A stretch of DNA of 64,000 nucleotides from Ruminococcus sp. (GCA_017960805.1 JAGCYM010000009.1:21393-85392); one strand, 5' to 3'. Positions 28,200-37,038 are shown, counted from the first letter of the stretch. Made by a program: numbers and translations. The notes: generated by a model from the sequence alone, not told the origin.

Positions 28200-28228
28200 T
28201 TGACAATATGGTCCGTATAGGGTAAAAT
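28200..28228 (+). promoter_or_regulatory. Promoter of second CPBP gene
   Basis: TTGACA, 17-bp spacer, TAAAAT (28223-28228); its -35 lies 5 bp from the -35 of the divergent GT2 promoter, so the two may interfere. Confidence 0.8.
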
Positions 28229-28258
28229 TGTCTTAGATTCTGTATAAGGAGGCGGAGT

Positions 28259-29179
28259 ATGCCCGTACTTAAGCCAAAGATGTTCAAAGAATCGGAAAAA
28301 TCAAATGTTTCCGAAAATATAATTGCAAACCTGTTAGCATTTTTACTAATAATGGTTGTAATTCTTTTTGCAGAGGCGTTTATACCATGGCTTATGGCTA
28401 AGGATGCAATAAGCGAGCGAGTAAATGAATTTACAGAGGCAGGTGTTTCACTAGATTTTTCTAAAATTCGTGATATATCCGCAGCTGTCGTTATGGAAAA
28501 CAAAGTGTTCATAGCAATGCTGTTCTGTACTGCTTTCGGAACGCTTATAAGTATTTTTTACTGTCGTTTCGGCGAAGCAAGGCCATTACGATCTATGGGC
28601 GTAGTTAAGCGTAAAGCGGGAATACATTATCTGGAGGGAGCACTTGTCGGTGCTGTGCTCATGTCTTCCATAGCTCTTGGTTCAGTAGTTTTCAAAGTTA
28701 ATGATATCTCGCTTTGCAAGAATGTAAAGTACGGAACGATACTGCTTATCATTATTGGTTTCGTTATCCAGGGAATGAGCGAGGAGTTCATTTTCAGAGG
28801 CTTCCTCATGAATACGATCGGTGGACGTCATAATCCTTATGTTGCAATAGGTGTTAGTGCTGTAGCGTTCAGTCTTGCACATTTCCTTAATCCAGGATAC
28901 AACATCCTTGTATTCATCAATCTTACTATGTTTGGTGTTTTTGCATCGCTTTATATGATAGCTTTTGATGACATCTGGGGTGCTTGTGCGATACATTCAG
29001 TATGGAACTTCCTTCAGGGTAGCTTCTATGGTATAAGTGTCAGTGGAACCGGTTCCGTTGAGTCGATATTCCGCACTACGGCAAAGAGTTCTTCCGTAAT
29101 TCTTACTGGCGGAAAATTCGGAATAGAAGGCAGTATCTTTACTACGATTGTTCTTGTGGCAGGAATATCAGTGATTTGA
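28259..29179 (+). CDS. CPBP family intramembrane glutamic protease
   Basis: 306 residues, about eight helices. Catalytic motif 1 is GMSEEFIFRGFLMN, with later His residues in FSLAHFLNP and IHSVWNF. AAGGAGG site. The frame stops at TGA inside the last helix (VLVAGISVI); in the same frame 12 sense codons follow (LRLLKASDTEEK) to a TAA at 29216-29218, which look like the missing cytoplasmic tail. Either a recent nonsense change or a natural shorter end. Confidence 0.88.
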   Translation: MPVLKPKMFKESEKSNVSENIIANLLAFLLIMVVILFAEAFIPWLMAKDAISERVNEFTEAGVSLDFSKIRDISAAVVMENKVFIAMLFCTAFGTLISIFYCRFGEARPLRSMGVVKRKAGIHYLEGALVGAVLMSSIALGSVVFKVNDISLCKNVKYGTILLIIIGFVIQGMSEEFIFRGFLMNTIGGRHNPYVAIGVSAVAFSLAHFLNPGYNILVFINLTMFGVFASLYMIAFDDIWGACAIHSVWNFLQGSFYGISVSGTGSVESIFRTTAKSSSVILTGGKFGIEGSIFTTIVLVAGISVI

Positions 29180-29264
29180 CTGAGACTTTTGAAAGCATCT
29201 GATACAGAAGAAAAATAATGATGTGTTGATTATTAGACTGATTTTGTAGAACGACATAATCAAG

Positions 29265-29314
29265 ATGCTACTATCCTTTCAGATTAAAATGAAAGAATAG
29301 TGGCATTTTGTTTA
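29265..29314 (+). terminator. Terminator after CPBP gene
   Basis: A 17-bp stem with three mismatches or G-U pairs (29265-29281 / 29290-29306) followed by TTTT. No open frame is present in 29220-29454, which is very AT-rich. Confidence 0.8.
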
Positions 29315-29454
29315 TATCTTATTAATTAGCAAAAGAAAATGTTGCGCAATATTAAGTGTGAAAGATAAAAATGGTTCAAATTTGATTATAAATATTACTG
29401 TCATAATACAGGAAATACATGTTTTATTCTTTTGGGGGATGGAGAGGAGTAAGT

Positions 29455-31332
29455 ATGAATAATAAGAAACAGATAGCAATTGATAATTTGAAAGTCAATG
29501 ATAAATCAGAAGACTCTTCTGAGGCGATATGTGTCAAAAAGAAAAAAATGACAAGAGAACGTGAAATCTCAATACTATTGCTTAGTGTTTCTCTTGTTTT
29601 TACGGTATGCTTTTTTGTTCCGGTAGATACATTTGTTGCAAATCAGAACGATATTGCTATTAGTGCTCCGCGTCTAATTCTTCCACTTCTAGGAATTGCG
29701 ATAGTGGCAACTATATTACTGATAATTATTTTAAATATGCTTTTGCTAATTGATGTAAAACTGTGGAGAGTTGCAGAAGCCTTATTATGCGGATTCCTTA
29801 TTGCGGGTTACTGGCAAGTTATGTTTGCAAATGGAAGAATGGTGAAAATATCTGGTGATTCTAATACATATTCTGAGGGAAACATAAAAAATATTATTAA
29901 CCTAATCGTTTTCATTTCAATAGTATTCATGCCTTTGGTTATTCTTGCTTTTGCTGAAAAACTTAAAGAGAAAAATTGCAAACAGTATGTTATTAATACA
30001 ATTACATACATATCCGCTATTTTGTTAATAATGCAGAGTGTCGGCCTTGTTGCCGGTGTGCACAAGACAGGAATACTACGCACAGAGGATTCTTTACTAA
30101 ATAATTATCTATCAATGGATGATACCTTGAATCTTAGTAGAGAAAATAATATTATTGTGTTTCTTACCGATCGACTTGATGCCCAGTGGGTGGAAACGGA
30201 ACTAGACCAATACCCCGAATTAAAAGCAAGGTTTGAGGGATTTACATTCTACTCAAATAATGTAGGATGCTTTACAAATACATTTCCATCAGTTACAAAT
30301 ATGCTTACAAATTATGAGTATAGCGGAGAAGAGTGGACGGATTATTATGAAAAGGCTTGGAAAAGCGAGACTCTTACTAGACGTCTGCACGATAATGGTT
30401 ACAAGGTAAATCTTATTATTGATAACCTTACTACATATTCGAGCTTCTATGAAATAGAAGGACAATGCGATAATATGCATTCTTCTGGCCAGCCTGTTGA
30501 TTTTAATTACCTTGGTGAAGATGGCATTGTAAGAACTATGATGAGAATATCTCTTGGGAAACTTTATCCGTACATTGCAAAGAATACATTCCTTGCTGAT
30601 ATGACATCAGATTTTTCAAATGAGTTCTATCAATTTTCATTAGAAAATGATGCGGCCTTTAGTGGAGCGGTTGGCAAAGCGTCAGATAAGGCGTTTTGTG
30701 AATATATACAAACACATCCAATGACAACTGATTGCAAACAGAAGACATTTACATTTATTCACCTGAACTTTGCACACGATAATAGTCGGTTTCTTGCTGC
30801 TTTAGATCCTAGCTTTGATGGTAGAATAAACAATGAGAAGAATATGCTTGGCGGATTTAGACTTCTTGAGATTTATTTTGACAAAATGAAAGCAGCTGGT
30901 GTTTATGACAAGTCGACGGTTATTATTATTGGTGATCATGGTCGAGCACCAGCAGAGATAGAGTATGCAGAATCTAGCAAACTAGCAGATATTGAACTAG
31001 ATGGAGCTATAAGAACAGGAATCCTTATTAAACCGTCGGGGGCTGAGCCACTTCCGCTAGTTGTTGACCACGATTCGGAGCTTTCGAACTCTGAATTTGC
31101 TGCTACAGTACTTGAATATGCAGGTGTTGATAAAAGTGGATTTGGGCCATCATTCATAGAGGTAAAAAATATGGATAAGAAGGATATACCAGAACGTATT
31201 CTTCATGTTTATTGCATTAAGGGGTATGGACGTGTTGATGATATTCTTAAATATAAGGTTGAAGGTGACGCCTCTGATTTTGCAAACTGGGAGGTCATAG
31301 AACGCTTTGGTGTTTCTGTTAAGAATAAATGA
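29455..31332 (+). CDS. LtaS-like membrane sulfatase-superfamily protein
   Basis: 625 residues from the ATG after GGAGAGGAG. Five N-terminal helices (about 30-200) and an extracellular alkaline-phosphatase/sulfatase-fold domain: NNIIVFLTDRLDAQW (metal-binding Asp), FPSVTNMLTN (likely Thr nucleophile), and IIIGDHGRAP (Asp-His). The layout matches lipoteichoic acid synthases and phosphoethanolamine/phosphoglycerol transferases, so it probably moves a phospho-group onto a surface polymer. Codon use and composition are markedly AT-rich compared with neighbours, hinting at transfer. No partner gene on the same strand nearby. Confidence 0.82.
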   Translation: MNNKKQIAIDNLKVNDKSEDSSEAICVKKKKMTREREISILLLSVSLVFTVCFFVPVDTFVANQNDIAISAPRLILPLLGIAIVATILLIIILNMLLLIDVKLWRVAEALLCGFLIAGYWQVMFANGRMVKISGDSNTYSEGNIKNIINLIVFISIVFMPLVILAFAEKLKEKNCKQYVINTITYISAILLIMQSVGLVAGVHKTGILRTEDSLLNNYLSMDDTLNLSRENNIIVFLTDRLDAQWVETELDQYPELKARFEGFTFYSNNVGCFTNTFPSVTNMLTNYEYSGEEWTDYYEKAWKSETLTRRLHDNGYKVNLIIDNLTTYSSFYEIEGQCDNMHSSGQPVDFNYLGEDGIVRTMMRISLGKLYPYIAKNTFLADMTSDFSNEFYQFSLENDAAFSGAVGKASDKAFCEYIQTHPMTTDCKQKTFTFIHLNFAHDNSRFLAALDPSFDGRINNEKNMLGGFRLLEIYFDKMKAAGVYDKSTVIIIGDHGRAPAEIEYAESSKLADIELDGAIRTGILIKPSGAEPLPLVVDHDSELSNSEFAATVLEYAGVDKSGFGPSFIEVKNMDKKDIPERILHVYCIKGYGRVDDILKYKVEGDASDFANWEVIERFGVSVKNK

Positions 31333-31485
31333 TTATTAGCTTTTTATTTTGAAACAATCTGTTTCGATACTTTTGGCGAGGCGAGTTAAATACATATGTT
31401 TAAATAAGTTCCAGAATTAAGAAATAGTAATAACTGTAAATAGAATATCTCCGTATTTCATCATTTATTTGTCTGTAAAAACGAT

Positions 31486-31575
31486 CTCTAAAAAAGAGCT
31501 TGTTAAAAAATCAATCAACTGTGATATAGCAAACAAATATCACAGAAAGATGTTTTTAACAGGCTCTTTTTAGAG
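31486..31575. repeat. Nested inverted-repeat element
   Basis: Outer arms of 23-24 bp (31486-31509 / 31553-31575; one bulged A and one G-U pair) enclose an inner 9-bp perfect stem, CTGTGATAT (31519-31527) / ATATCACAG (31537-31545). It could be a terminator shared by the convergent sulfatase and CNNM genes, a small RNA, or a relic of a mobile element. The rest of 31333-31617 shows no open frame. Confidence 0.6.
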
Positions 31576-31617
31576 CTTTTTAACGAGATGTCAGATGATC
31601 AATTAATGATTAGTCTA

Positions 31618-32889
31618 TTATTTGATTTGTTCCTCAGTATTTCCCGTGTAGTCAGTTGAAAGAATCTCGATTATGACCTTTTCAACATTTTGTTCACTTA
31701 CTTGAGCAGCTGTAAGTTTAAACACTCCTGATTCAGTGCTCTCACCAGCTTCTGGAATGTGTTCAAGCATATCTGTAATCCAACCGCCCACAGTTGAATA
31801 CTCAGTAATGATCATGTTTTCATCAAGTCCGAGATTTTTCAGAAGATCACCAATGTTCAAATCTCCTGCGCATTCATACTTGTTATCATCAATTTTCGCT
31901 ATATTTGTGATTATCTCATCATCCTCATCATATATTTCACCAACTAGTTCTTCAATTATGTCCTCAAGAGTTATCATACCCTTTGTTCCGCCATACTGAT
32001 CAGTTACAATAGCAAGATGAACTTTAGAACGTTGCATCGATCTCATTGCCTCGCTAATGAGTTTGGTGTCAGCGATGTGTGGCACTTCCTGAATTATGCT
32101 GCGGATATCATTTCCGCCTTCAATAAGCATTTTGAAGAACGCTTTGTTAGTAATGATTCCGAGGATGTTGTCAAGGCTTTTATCATATATTGGAAGTCGT
32201 GAGTACATTTCACGGGTAAACGTCTCTTTAATCTCATCAAGGGTAGAGGATACATCTATACCAATCATTTTTACACGAGGGATCAGAATTTCATCAACTG
32301 ATATCTCATCAAATTCAAGAGCGCTTTTAACAAGTTCACTTTCCTGTTCCTCGATGACCCCTTCTTCCTCGATTTCATCAATCATGTATTTGAGTTCATC
32401 TTCAGTAACTGTAGGGGCTTCACTGCCTTTGGATACCAGTGATGAGAGTTTGTTGAGAAGCCATACGAATGGTTTGAGTATTATGACAAGAGCCCATAGC
32501 GTAGGCGCAATTGTCAGAGATATCTTCTCTGCATTTTTCTTGGCATAAGATTTGGGAAGAACTTCACAGAATACTAGAACCAGCACAGTGATAACTATGG
32601 TTGAGATACCGGCCCCTTTGCTTCCGAATATGCTGACGAAGATCAGGGTGCTGACTGAGGATGCTGCGATATTGACTATGTTATTGCCGATAAGAACAGC
32701 TGTAAGCACCTCATCAAATCTGTTGGCAAGCTTCAGAGCTTTTGCCGCTTTTTTATTTCCCTGAGACTCATAGTTTTTGAGCCTTAATTTGTTAACACTG
32801 GAGTAAGCTGTCTCAGTTCCTGAAAACAGTGCGGAAAATACCATCATCAGTACTACAAGAGCTATTTTCCATATATCATTTTTATCCAT
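31618..32889 (-). CDS. CNNM/CorC family membrane protein (hemolysin family)
   Basis: 423 residues from the ATG at 32889, which has AAAGG at good spacing. DUF21 membrane domain with three helices (start FSALFSGTETAYSSVNKLRL), then two CBS domains (EILIPRVKMIGIDV... VTDQYGGTKGMITLEDIIEELVGEI) and a C-terminal CorC_HlyC domain. Family members act in magnesium or cobalt efflux or transport. Monocistronic with its own promoter. Confidence 0.92.
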   Translation of the reverse strand: MDKNDIWKIALVVLMMVFSALFSGTETAYSSVNKLRLKNYESQGNKKAAKALKLANRFDEVLTAVLIGNNIVNIAASSVSTLIFVSIFGSKGAGISTIVITVLVLVFCEVLPKSYAKKNAEKISLTIAPTLWALVIILKPFVWLLNKLSSLVSKGSEAPTVTEDELKYMIDEIEEEGVIEEQESELVKSALEFDEISVDEILIPRVKMIGIDVSSTLDEIKETFTREMYSRLPIYDKSLDNILGIITNKAFFKMLIEGGNDIRSIIQEVPHIADTKLISEAMRSMQRSKVHLAIVTDQYGGTKGMITLEDIIEELVGEIYDEDDEIITNIAKIDDNKYECAGDLNIGDLLKNLGLDENMIITEYSTVGGWITDMLEHIPEAGESTESGVFKLTAAQVSEQNVEKVIIEILSTDYTGNTEEQIK

Positions 32890-32920
32890 ATTCATCCTTT
32901 CTGTCATGCAAGACACGATT

Positions 32921-32949
32921 ATTCTACCATATTTCCGTAAATAATGCAA
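32921..32949 (-). promoter_or_regulatory. Promoter of CNNM gene
   Basis: Minus-strand TTGCAT (32949-32944), 17-bp spacer, TAGAAT (32926-32921). Confidence 0.72.
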
Positions 32950-33080
32950 GAGCGGAAGCAAGAAAAAAGGCAACAGGATCTATAATTAACTCATCACAAT
33001 ATGAAATATGAGGCAAATCAGATATCGCGTTTTTAACATAATAAGGAACTCAAAAGCGGAGATTTCGGGCAAATTTCAGA

Positions 33081-33109
33081 TTGACATATATTATTAATGG
33101 TGGTATAAT
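33081..33109 (+). promoter_or_regulatory. Promoter of small membrane protein / YidC-fusion operon
   Basis: Perfect TTGACA (33081-33086), 17-bp spacer, perfect TATAAT (33104-33109). Confidence 0.92.
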
Positions 33110-33163
33110 GTAAGTTGTCAGTTTTTTGACAAGAATATAACAAGTGAGAAAAAAGGAGAAACT

Positions 33164-33439
33164 ATGGAAAACATTATCGCACTTTCCGCAGCTTTCGTGG
33201 GAACAAAGCTTGCTTACCTTGACCCGAGCTCCACAACGCTCATAATTCAGATAGTAGCTGGTGTTGTCATCACAGTAGGAACCGTTCTTGGTATATACTG
33301 GAGAAAGATGAAGAATGCCGTTAAAAAGAAAAATCCTGAGGACAGTACTCCTGCAGCAGAAATGAAGGGTGCAGATGATGGCAAAGATGTTATTACTGCA
33401 GATGACCTTCTTGATGATGACGACGAGGATGATGAATAA
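33164..33439 (+). CDS. Small one-helix membrane protein upstream of YidC fusion
   Basis: 91 residues, AAAGGAG site. A hydrophobic stretch (about 27-45) follows AYLDPSSTTLI and is followed by a basic WRKMKNAVKKK segment; the C-terminus is a run of Asp and Glu. The YLDP-(G/S)-xx start plus one helix resembles small proteins found beside envelope polysaccharide and sulfatase genes. It ends 15 bp before the YidC-fusion gene, so the two should work together. Molecular role unknown. Confidence 0.82.
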   Translation: MENIIALSAAFVGTKLAYLDPSSTTLIIQIVAGVVITVGTVLGIYWRKMKNAVKKKNPEDSTPAAEMKGADDGKDVITADDLLDDDDEDDE

Positions 33440-33454
33440 TACAGGAGCACACTG

Positions 33455-35497
33455 ATGATCGTAATAAGCTTTTTAGGCAATATCCTCGGCAAGGCAATGA
33501 CGTTCATATTTAACATAGTTGGTGATTACGGACTCAGTATCATAATCTTTACTTTTCTGACTAAGGTACTGTTGTTCCCTTTGAATATGGTTACACAGAA
33601 GAACTCTATCAACATGGTTCGTCTGATGCCTGAGGAGAACGCACTCAAAATAAAATATATTGATGACAAGGACAAGCTTGGCGAGGAACAGCTTAAACTT
33701 TACAAGAAGTATCACTATCATCCTCTTCTGAGCTCTGTTCCGCTTCTGATACAGATACCTCTCGTTCTCGGACTTGTATATGTAATGTATCACCCGCTTA
33801 CATTCATACTACAGTTTGATTCAGGAGTTATCAGCAACTTCAAGGACTGGCTGGCAGCATTTGCTGAACCTGGAAAACTTGCTGAGAATTCTTATCAGCT
33901 TGAGATAGTAAGTCTTATCAAGGGCGCTCTCATTCCGGAAGGACATGCACTTCCTGAGATGCTTTTTGGTCCTGCAGAGAAGATAAAGGAACTTAATATG
34001 ATGTTCCTTGGAATTGATCTTAGCAAGACACCATCATTCAAACATGACTATATCCTTCTTCTTATACCGCTTCTTTCAGGTCTGAGTGCATGGCTGATGT
34101 GCTGGATACAGAACCGTATCAACGTACTTCAGGTTTCACAGGGAAATCTGAACAAGATACTTACAACGCTTTTCATGATAGCATTCTCGACATACTTTGC
34201 GTTTCTTGTACCAGCAGGTGTTGGTCTGTACTGGATATTCGGAAACCTGTTTGCAATCCCGTTCATGTATCTTTATAATATTTGTCTGCCGCCAAAGAAG
34301 TACATCGATTACGAGTACCTCAAGAAGATGAATGAGCAGCGCATTGAGAAGGAAAAGATACACAAGAAGTACAACGCACGTGAGAAAGAGGACTACAAGA
34401 AGTTCTTCGCAGTTAAGGACATGAAGCTCATGTTCTACTCAGAGTCCAACGGATTCTACAAGTACTTCAAAGGCACTATTGACTATATCTGCGAGCATTC
34501 AGATATTGACATTCATTACGTTACAAGTGATCCGAATGACAATATCTTCAATGATACACGTGCGCAGATTCATCCATATTACATCGGCTCTGACAGACGT
34601 CTTGTGCCACTGTTCATGAAACTTGAATGCGATATGGTAGTAATGACCATGCCAGATCTCGAGAAGTATCATATAAAGCGTTCACGTGTGAAAAAGGACG
34701 TTGAGTATGTATTCGCCTGTCACGGACCAGGAAGTATCATACTTTATCGAAAGGGTGCACTTGACTGGTTCGATACGATACTTGTTCCCGGCGTTGACCA
34801 GTTCAATGAGATACGCGCATCTGAGGAACTCTACAAGACTCCGAAAAAGCGTCTTGTTGAGACTGGGTATCCTTTCATCGACGATCTGCTCAAAACTTAC
34901 AACAGCACTGAGCATAAGCAGAATGAGATACCAAAAATCCTGATAGCTCCATCTTGGCAGCTTGACAATATCATTGACCTTTGTGTAGACGGACTGCTTG
35001 CAGAACTCGGCAAGACGGATTACGAGATAATCCTCCGTCCACATCCGCAGCAGGTCAAGCATGAGCCTGAGAAATTCGAGACTCTTAAAGAAACGTTCAA
35101 GGACAAGAAGAACATTATCGTTCAGACAGACTTCTCCTCGAACAATCCAATTATGGAGTCAGACATACTGATTACCGACTGGAGCGATATCTGCTGGGAG
35201 TTCGCATTTGTTACGAAACGTCCTGTGCTGTTCATTGACACTCCGATGAAGGTGATGAACAACGAGTATGATAAATTAGGTATGGAACCTATGAACAAGA
35301 AGCTGAGAACAGAGGTCGGCGCTGTAGTGAAGCCCGACGAGCTTGAAAAGATCAATGATGTCATAGCGGATATGCTTGCAAGACGAGATGAATACGCAGA
35401 GACGATTCAGAAAGTTTACGAAGAGCACATCTACAATATCGGCAAGAGTGATAAACTCAGCGGTCGTTATATTATCAAAAGACTTACAGGAAAGTAA
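33455..35497 (+). CDS. YidC/Oxa1 insertase fused to CDP-glycerol glycerophosphotransferase-like domain
   Basis: 680 residues with two parts. Residues 1-280 are a YidC/Oxa1 domain: YGLSIIIFTFLTKVLLFPL, KLYKKYHYHPLLSSVPLLIQIP and later helices LLLIPLLSGLSAWLM and VPAGVGLYWIFGN. The groove Arg that is conserved in YidC (RLLLFPL context) is Lys37 here. A basic linker (285-312) leads to residues 320-680, which resemble the catalytic domain of TagB/TagF: ACHGPG (His423), TILVPG, GYPFIDD, RPHPQQ (His530) and SDILITDWSD. TagF-type enzymes add glycerol-phosphate units to teichoic acid precursors. The coupling suggests a polymerase tethered by an insertase-like membrane platform. Monomer donor and acceptor are inferred only. 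Confidence 0.88.
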   Translation: MIVISFLGNILGKAMTFIFNIVGDYGLSIIIFTFLTKVLLFPLNMVTQKNSINMVRLMPEENALKIKYIDDKDKLGEEQLKLYKKYHYHPLLSSVPLLIQIPLVLGLVYVMYHPLTFILQFDSGVISNFKDWLAAFAEPGKLAENSYQLEIVSLIKGALIPEGHALPEMLFGPAEKIKELNMMFLGIDLSKTPSFKHDYILLLIPLLSGLSAWLMCWIQNRINVLQVSQGNLNKILTTLFMIAFSTYFAFLVPAGVGLYWIFGNLFAIPFMYLYNICLPPKKYIDYEYLKKMNEQRIEKEKIHKKYNAREKEDYKKFFAVKDMKLMFYSESNGFYKYFKGTIDYICEHSDIDIHYVTSDPNDNIFNDTRAQIHPYYIGSDRRLVPLFMKLECDMVVMTMPDLEKYHIKRSRVKKDVEYVFACHGPGSIILYRKGALDWFDTILVPGVDQFNEIRASEELYKTPKKRLVETGYPFIDDLLKTYNSTEHKQNEIPKILIAPSWQLDNIIDLCVDGLLAELGKTDYEIILRPHPQQVKHEPEKFETLKETFKDKKNIIVQTDFSSNNPIMESDILITDWSDICWEFAFVTKRPVLFIDTPMKVMNNEYDKLGMEPMNKKLRTEVGAVVKPDELEKINDVIADMLARRDEYAETIQKVYEEHIYNIGKSDKLSGRYIIKRLTGK

Positions 35498-35513
35498 ACA
35501 TACAACTCTGACA

Positions 35514-35560
35514 GCCTAAAGCCGCCATTATCACAATGAATGGCGGCTTTAGGCATTTTT
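35514..35560 (+). terminator. Terminator after YidC-fusion gene
   Basis: Perfect 16-bp stem (35514-35529 / 35539-35554) followed by TTTTT. Confidence 0.95.
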
Positions 35561-35611
35561 ATGCTGACGTGATAATAGTTGCCGGGCAATTGTATTTGTG
35601 TGCTTTAATCT

Positions 35612-35971
35612 TCAGACTTTGTCTTTCTGGCGGAAAGTCAGAGAGCAAGCGAGTCCGGCAAGTAATGCTGTTGCAATTCCTCCGGCTGCGGCAGTAAGTT
35701 CACCTGTTAATACACCGGAAACTCCTTTTTCATCAACTGCTTTTTTCATTCCTTCGGCAAGAGCATGTCCAAATCCTGTCAGAGGAACGGAAGCTCCTGA
35801 TCCTGCAAATTCAGAAAGAGGTGTATATAATCCTACTGCTGAAAGTATGACTCCGGTAACGACATAGCCAGTCAGGATACGTGCTGGTGTAAGTTTTGTA
35901 TAATCAATCAGAAGCTGGCCTGCAGCGCAGATTGCTCCACCGACCAGAAATGCCTTTAATATTTCAAACAT
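35612..35971 (-). CDS. spoVAE: Stage V sporulation protein AE
   Basis: 119 residues, three to four helices. Family features: FLVGGAICAAGQLLIDYT, LTPARILTGYVV and the glycine-rich GFGHALAEGM. SpoVA proteins form the inner-membrane channel that moves dipicolinate into and out of spores. AAAGGAG site; 2 bp after spoVAD. Confidence 0.92.
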   Translation of the reverse strand: MFEILKAFLVGGAICAAGQLLIDYTKLTPARILTGYVVTGVILSAVGLYTPLSEFAGSGASVPLTGFGHALAEGMKKAVDEKGVSGVLTGELTAAAGGIATALLAGLACSLTFRQKDKV

Positions 35972-35973
35972 AC

Positions 35974-36990
35974 CTACTCCTTTACTCTTTGAATGTGAAC
36001 CAGATGCGCGATAGCGGGAATGCTTTCTCCCTGCTGAAGAGACATTGTAGACATCAGTGCACCGGTTGCGGTAAAAAGGATGTTATTTATCCTGCCTTCT
36101 TCAATCATTGGAAGAAACAGACCGCAGAGCACACTAGCGCTGCATCCGCATCCTGATCCTCCGCAGTGTGTATCCTGTCTGTCATTTTCAAAAATGAGTT
36201 CTCCGCAGTCTCGGTGTTGCTTTGAGATATCTATATCCTGTTTCTGCAGGATTTCTTTTAACAGTTTACTGCCGATTGTACCAAGATCACCTGTAATAAT
36301 ATAATCGTAATCATCCGGAGTGCTGCTGGTAGCGTCAAGGTACCTCTTTATTGTAGTGGCAGCAGCTGGTGCCATTGCACTTCCCATATTTGTGATATCA
36401 CTTATATTCATATCTGCGATCCATCCGATGCATCCGCCGGTAATTGTTGATTTCCCATGTTCTTTTGACAGTATTACCGCACCTGAAGCCGTACACGTCC
36501 ACTGAGAAGTCGGTGTCCGCTGTCCACCGTATGAAAGAGGTGCTCTGAACTGTCTTTCAGCTGTAGAGAAATGCGATGAAGTTACAGCGGCTGCTCTGTG
36601 GGATATATTTTCATCTACAAGTATTGAAGAGATGATCATTCCTTCAGCCATTGTTGAGCAGGCACCATATATTCCCAGGAATGGTATCCCCAATTCACGA
36701 AGTCCATAGGACGAACCAGTACACTGATTTATAAGGTCTCCGGCACAGATAGAATCTATGTCCTCTTTTTTTAGCCATGCTTTTCTGATAGCAAGGCTTA
36801 CTGCTTCAAGCTGAAATCGGCTTTCTGCCTGTTCCCAAGTGCTTCGTCCGAAATGACTGTCGCTTATTATCTCATCAAAGCATTTTCCGAGTGGACCACG
36901 TCCTTCCTTATCGCCAACTACGGACGCATAGCTCTCAATATGCACGGGAGCATTGAACCGGAATACTCCCCTTGAAAGATATTCTGCCAT
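35974..36990 (-). CDS. spoVAD: Stage V sporulation protein AD
   Basis: 338 residues with a thiolase-like fold. Recognisable stretches are GACSTMAEGMIIS (Cys at the thiolase nucleophile place), RQFRAPLSYGGQRTPTSQWT and ITGDLGTIGSKLL. SpoVAD binds dipicolinate for uptake into spores. The ribosome binding site GGAGG sits in the 3' arm of a hairpin just upstream. spoVAC, which normally precedes it, is not here: the upstream gene is a CPBP protease. Confidence 0.95.
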   Translation of the reverse strand: MAEYLSRGVFRFNAPVHIESYASVVGDKEGRGPLGKCFDEIISDSHFGRSTWEQAESRFQLEAVSLAIRKAWLKKEDIDSICAGDLINQCTGSSYGLRELGIPFLGIYGACSTMAEGMIISSILVDENISHRAAAVTSSHFSTAERQFRAPLSYGGQRTPTSQWTCTASGAVILSKEHGKSTITGGCIGWIADMNISDITNMGSAMAPAAATTIKRYLDATSSTPDDYDYIITGDLGTIGSKLLKEILQKQDIDISKQHRDCGELIFENDRQDTHCGGSGCGCSASVLCGLFLPMIEEGRINNILFTATGALMSTMSLQQGESIPAIAHLVHIQRVKE

Positions 36991-36996
36991 AAAAAT

Positions 36997-37032
36997 ACCT
37001 CCGTTCGTGGATATTATCTCACAAACGGAGGT
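36997..37032 (-). promoter_or_regulatory. Hairpin that hides the spoVAD ribosome binding site
   Basis: On the minus strand 13-nt arms (37032-37020 / 37009-36997, with one G-U pair) close a 10-nt loop. The 3' arm contains GGAGG, the ribosome binding site of spoVAD, followed by TATTTTTATG. The same hairpin plus T-rich tract could end the CPBP transcript, so it may be both terminator and translation block. Confidence 0.65.
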
Positions 37033-37038
37033 TATTAT

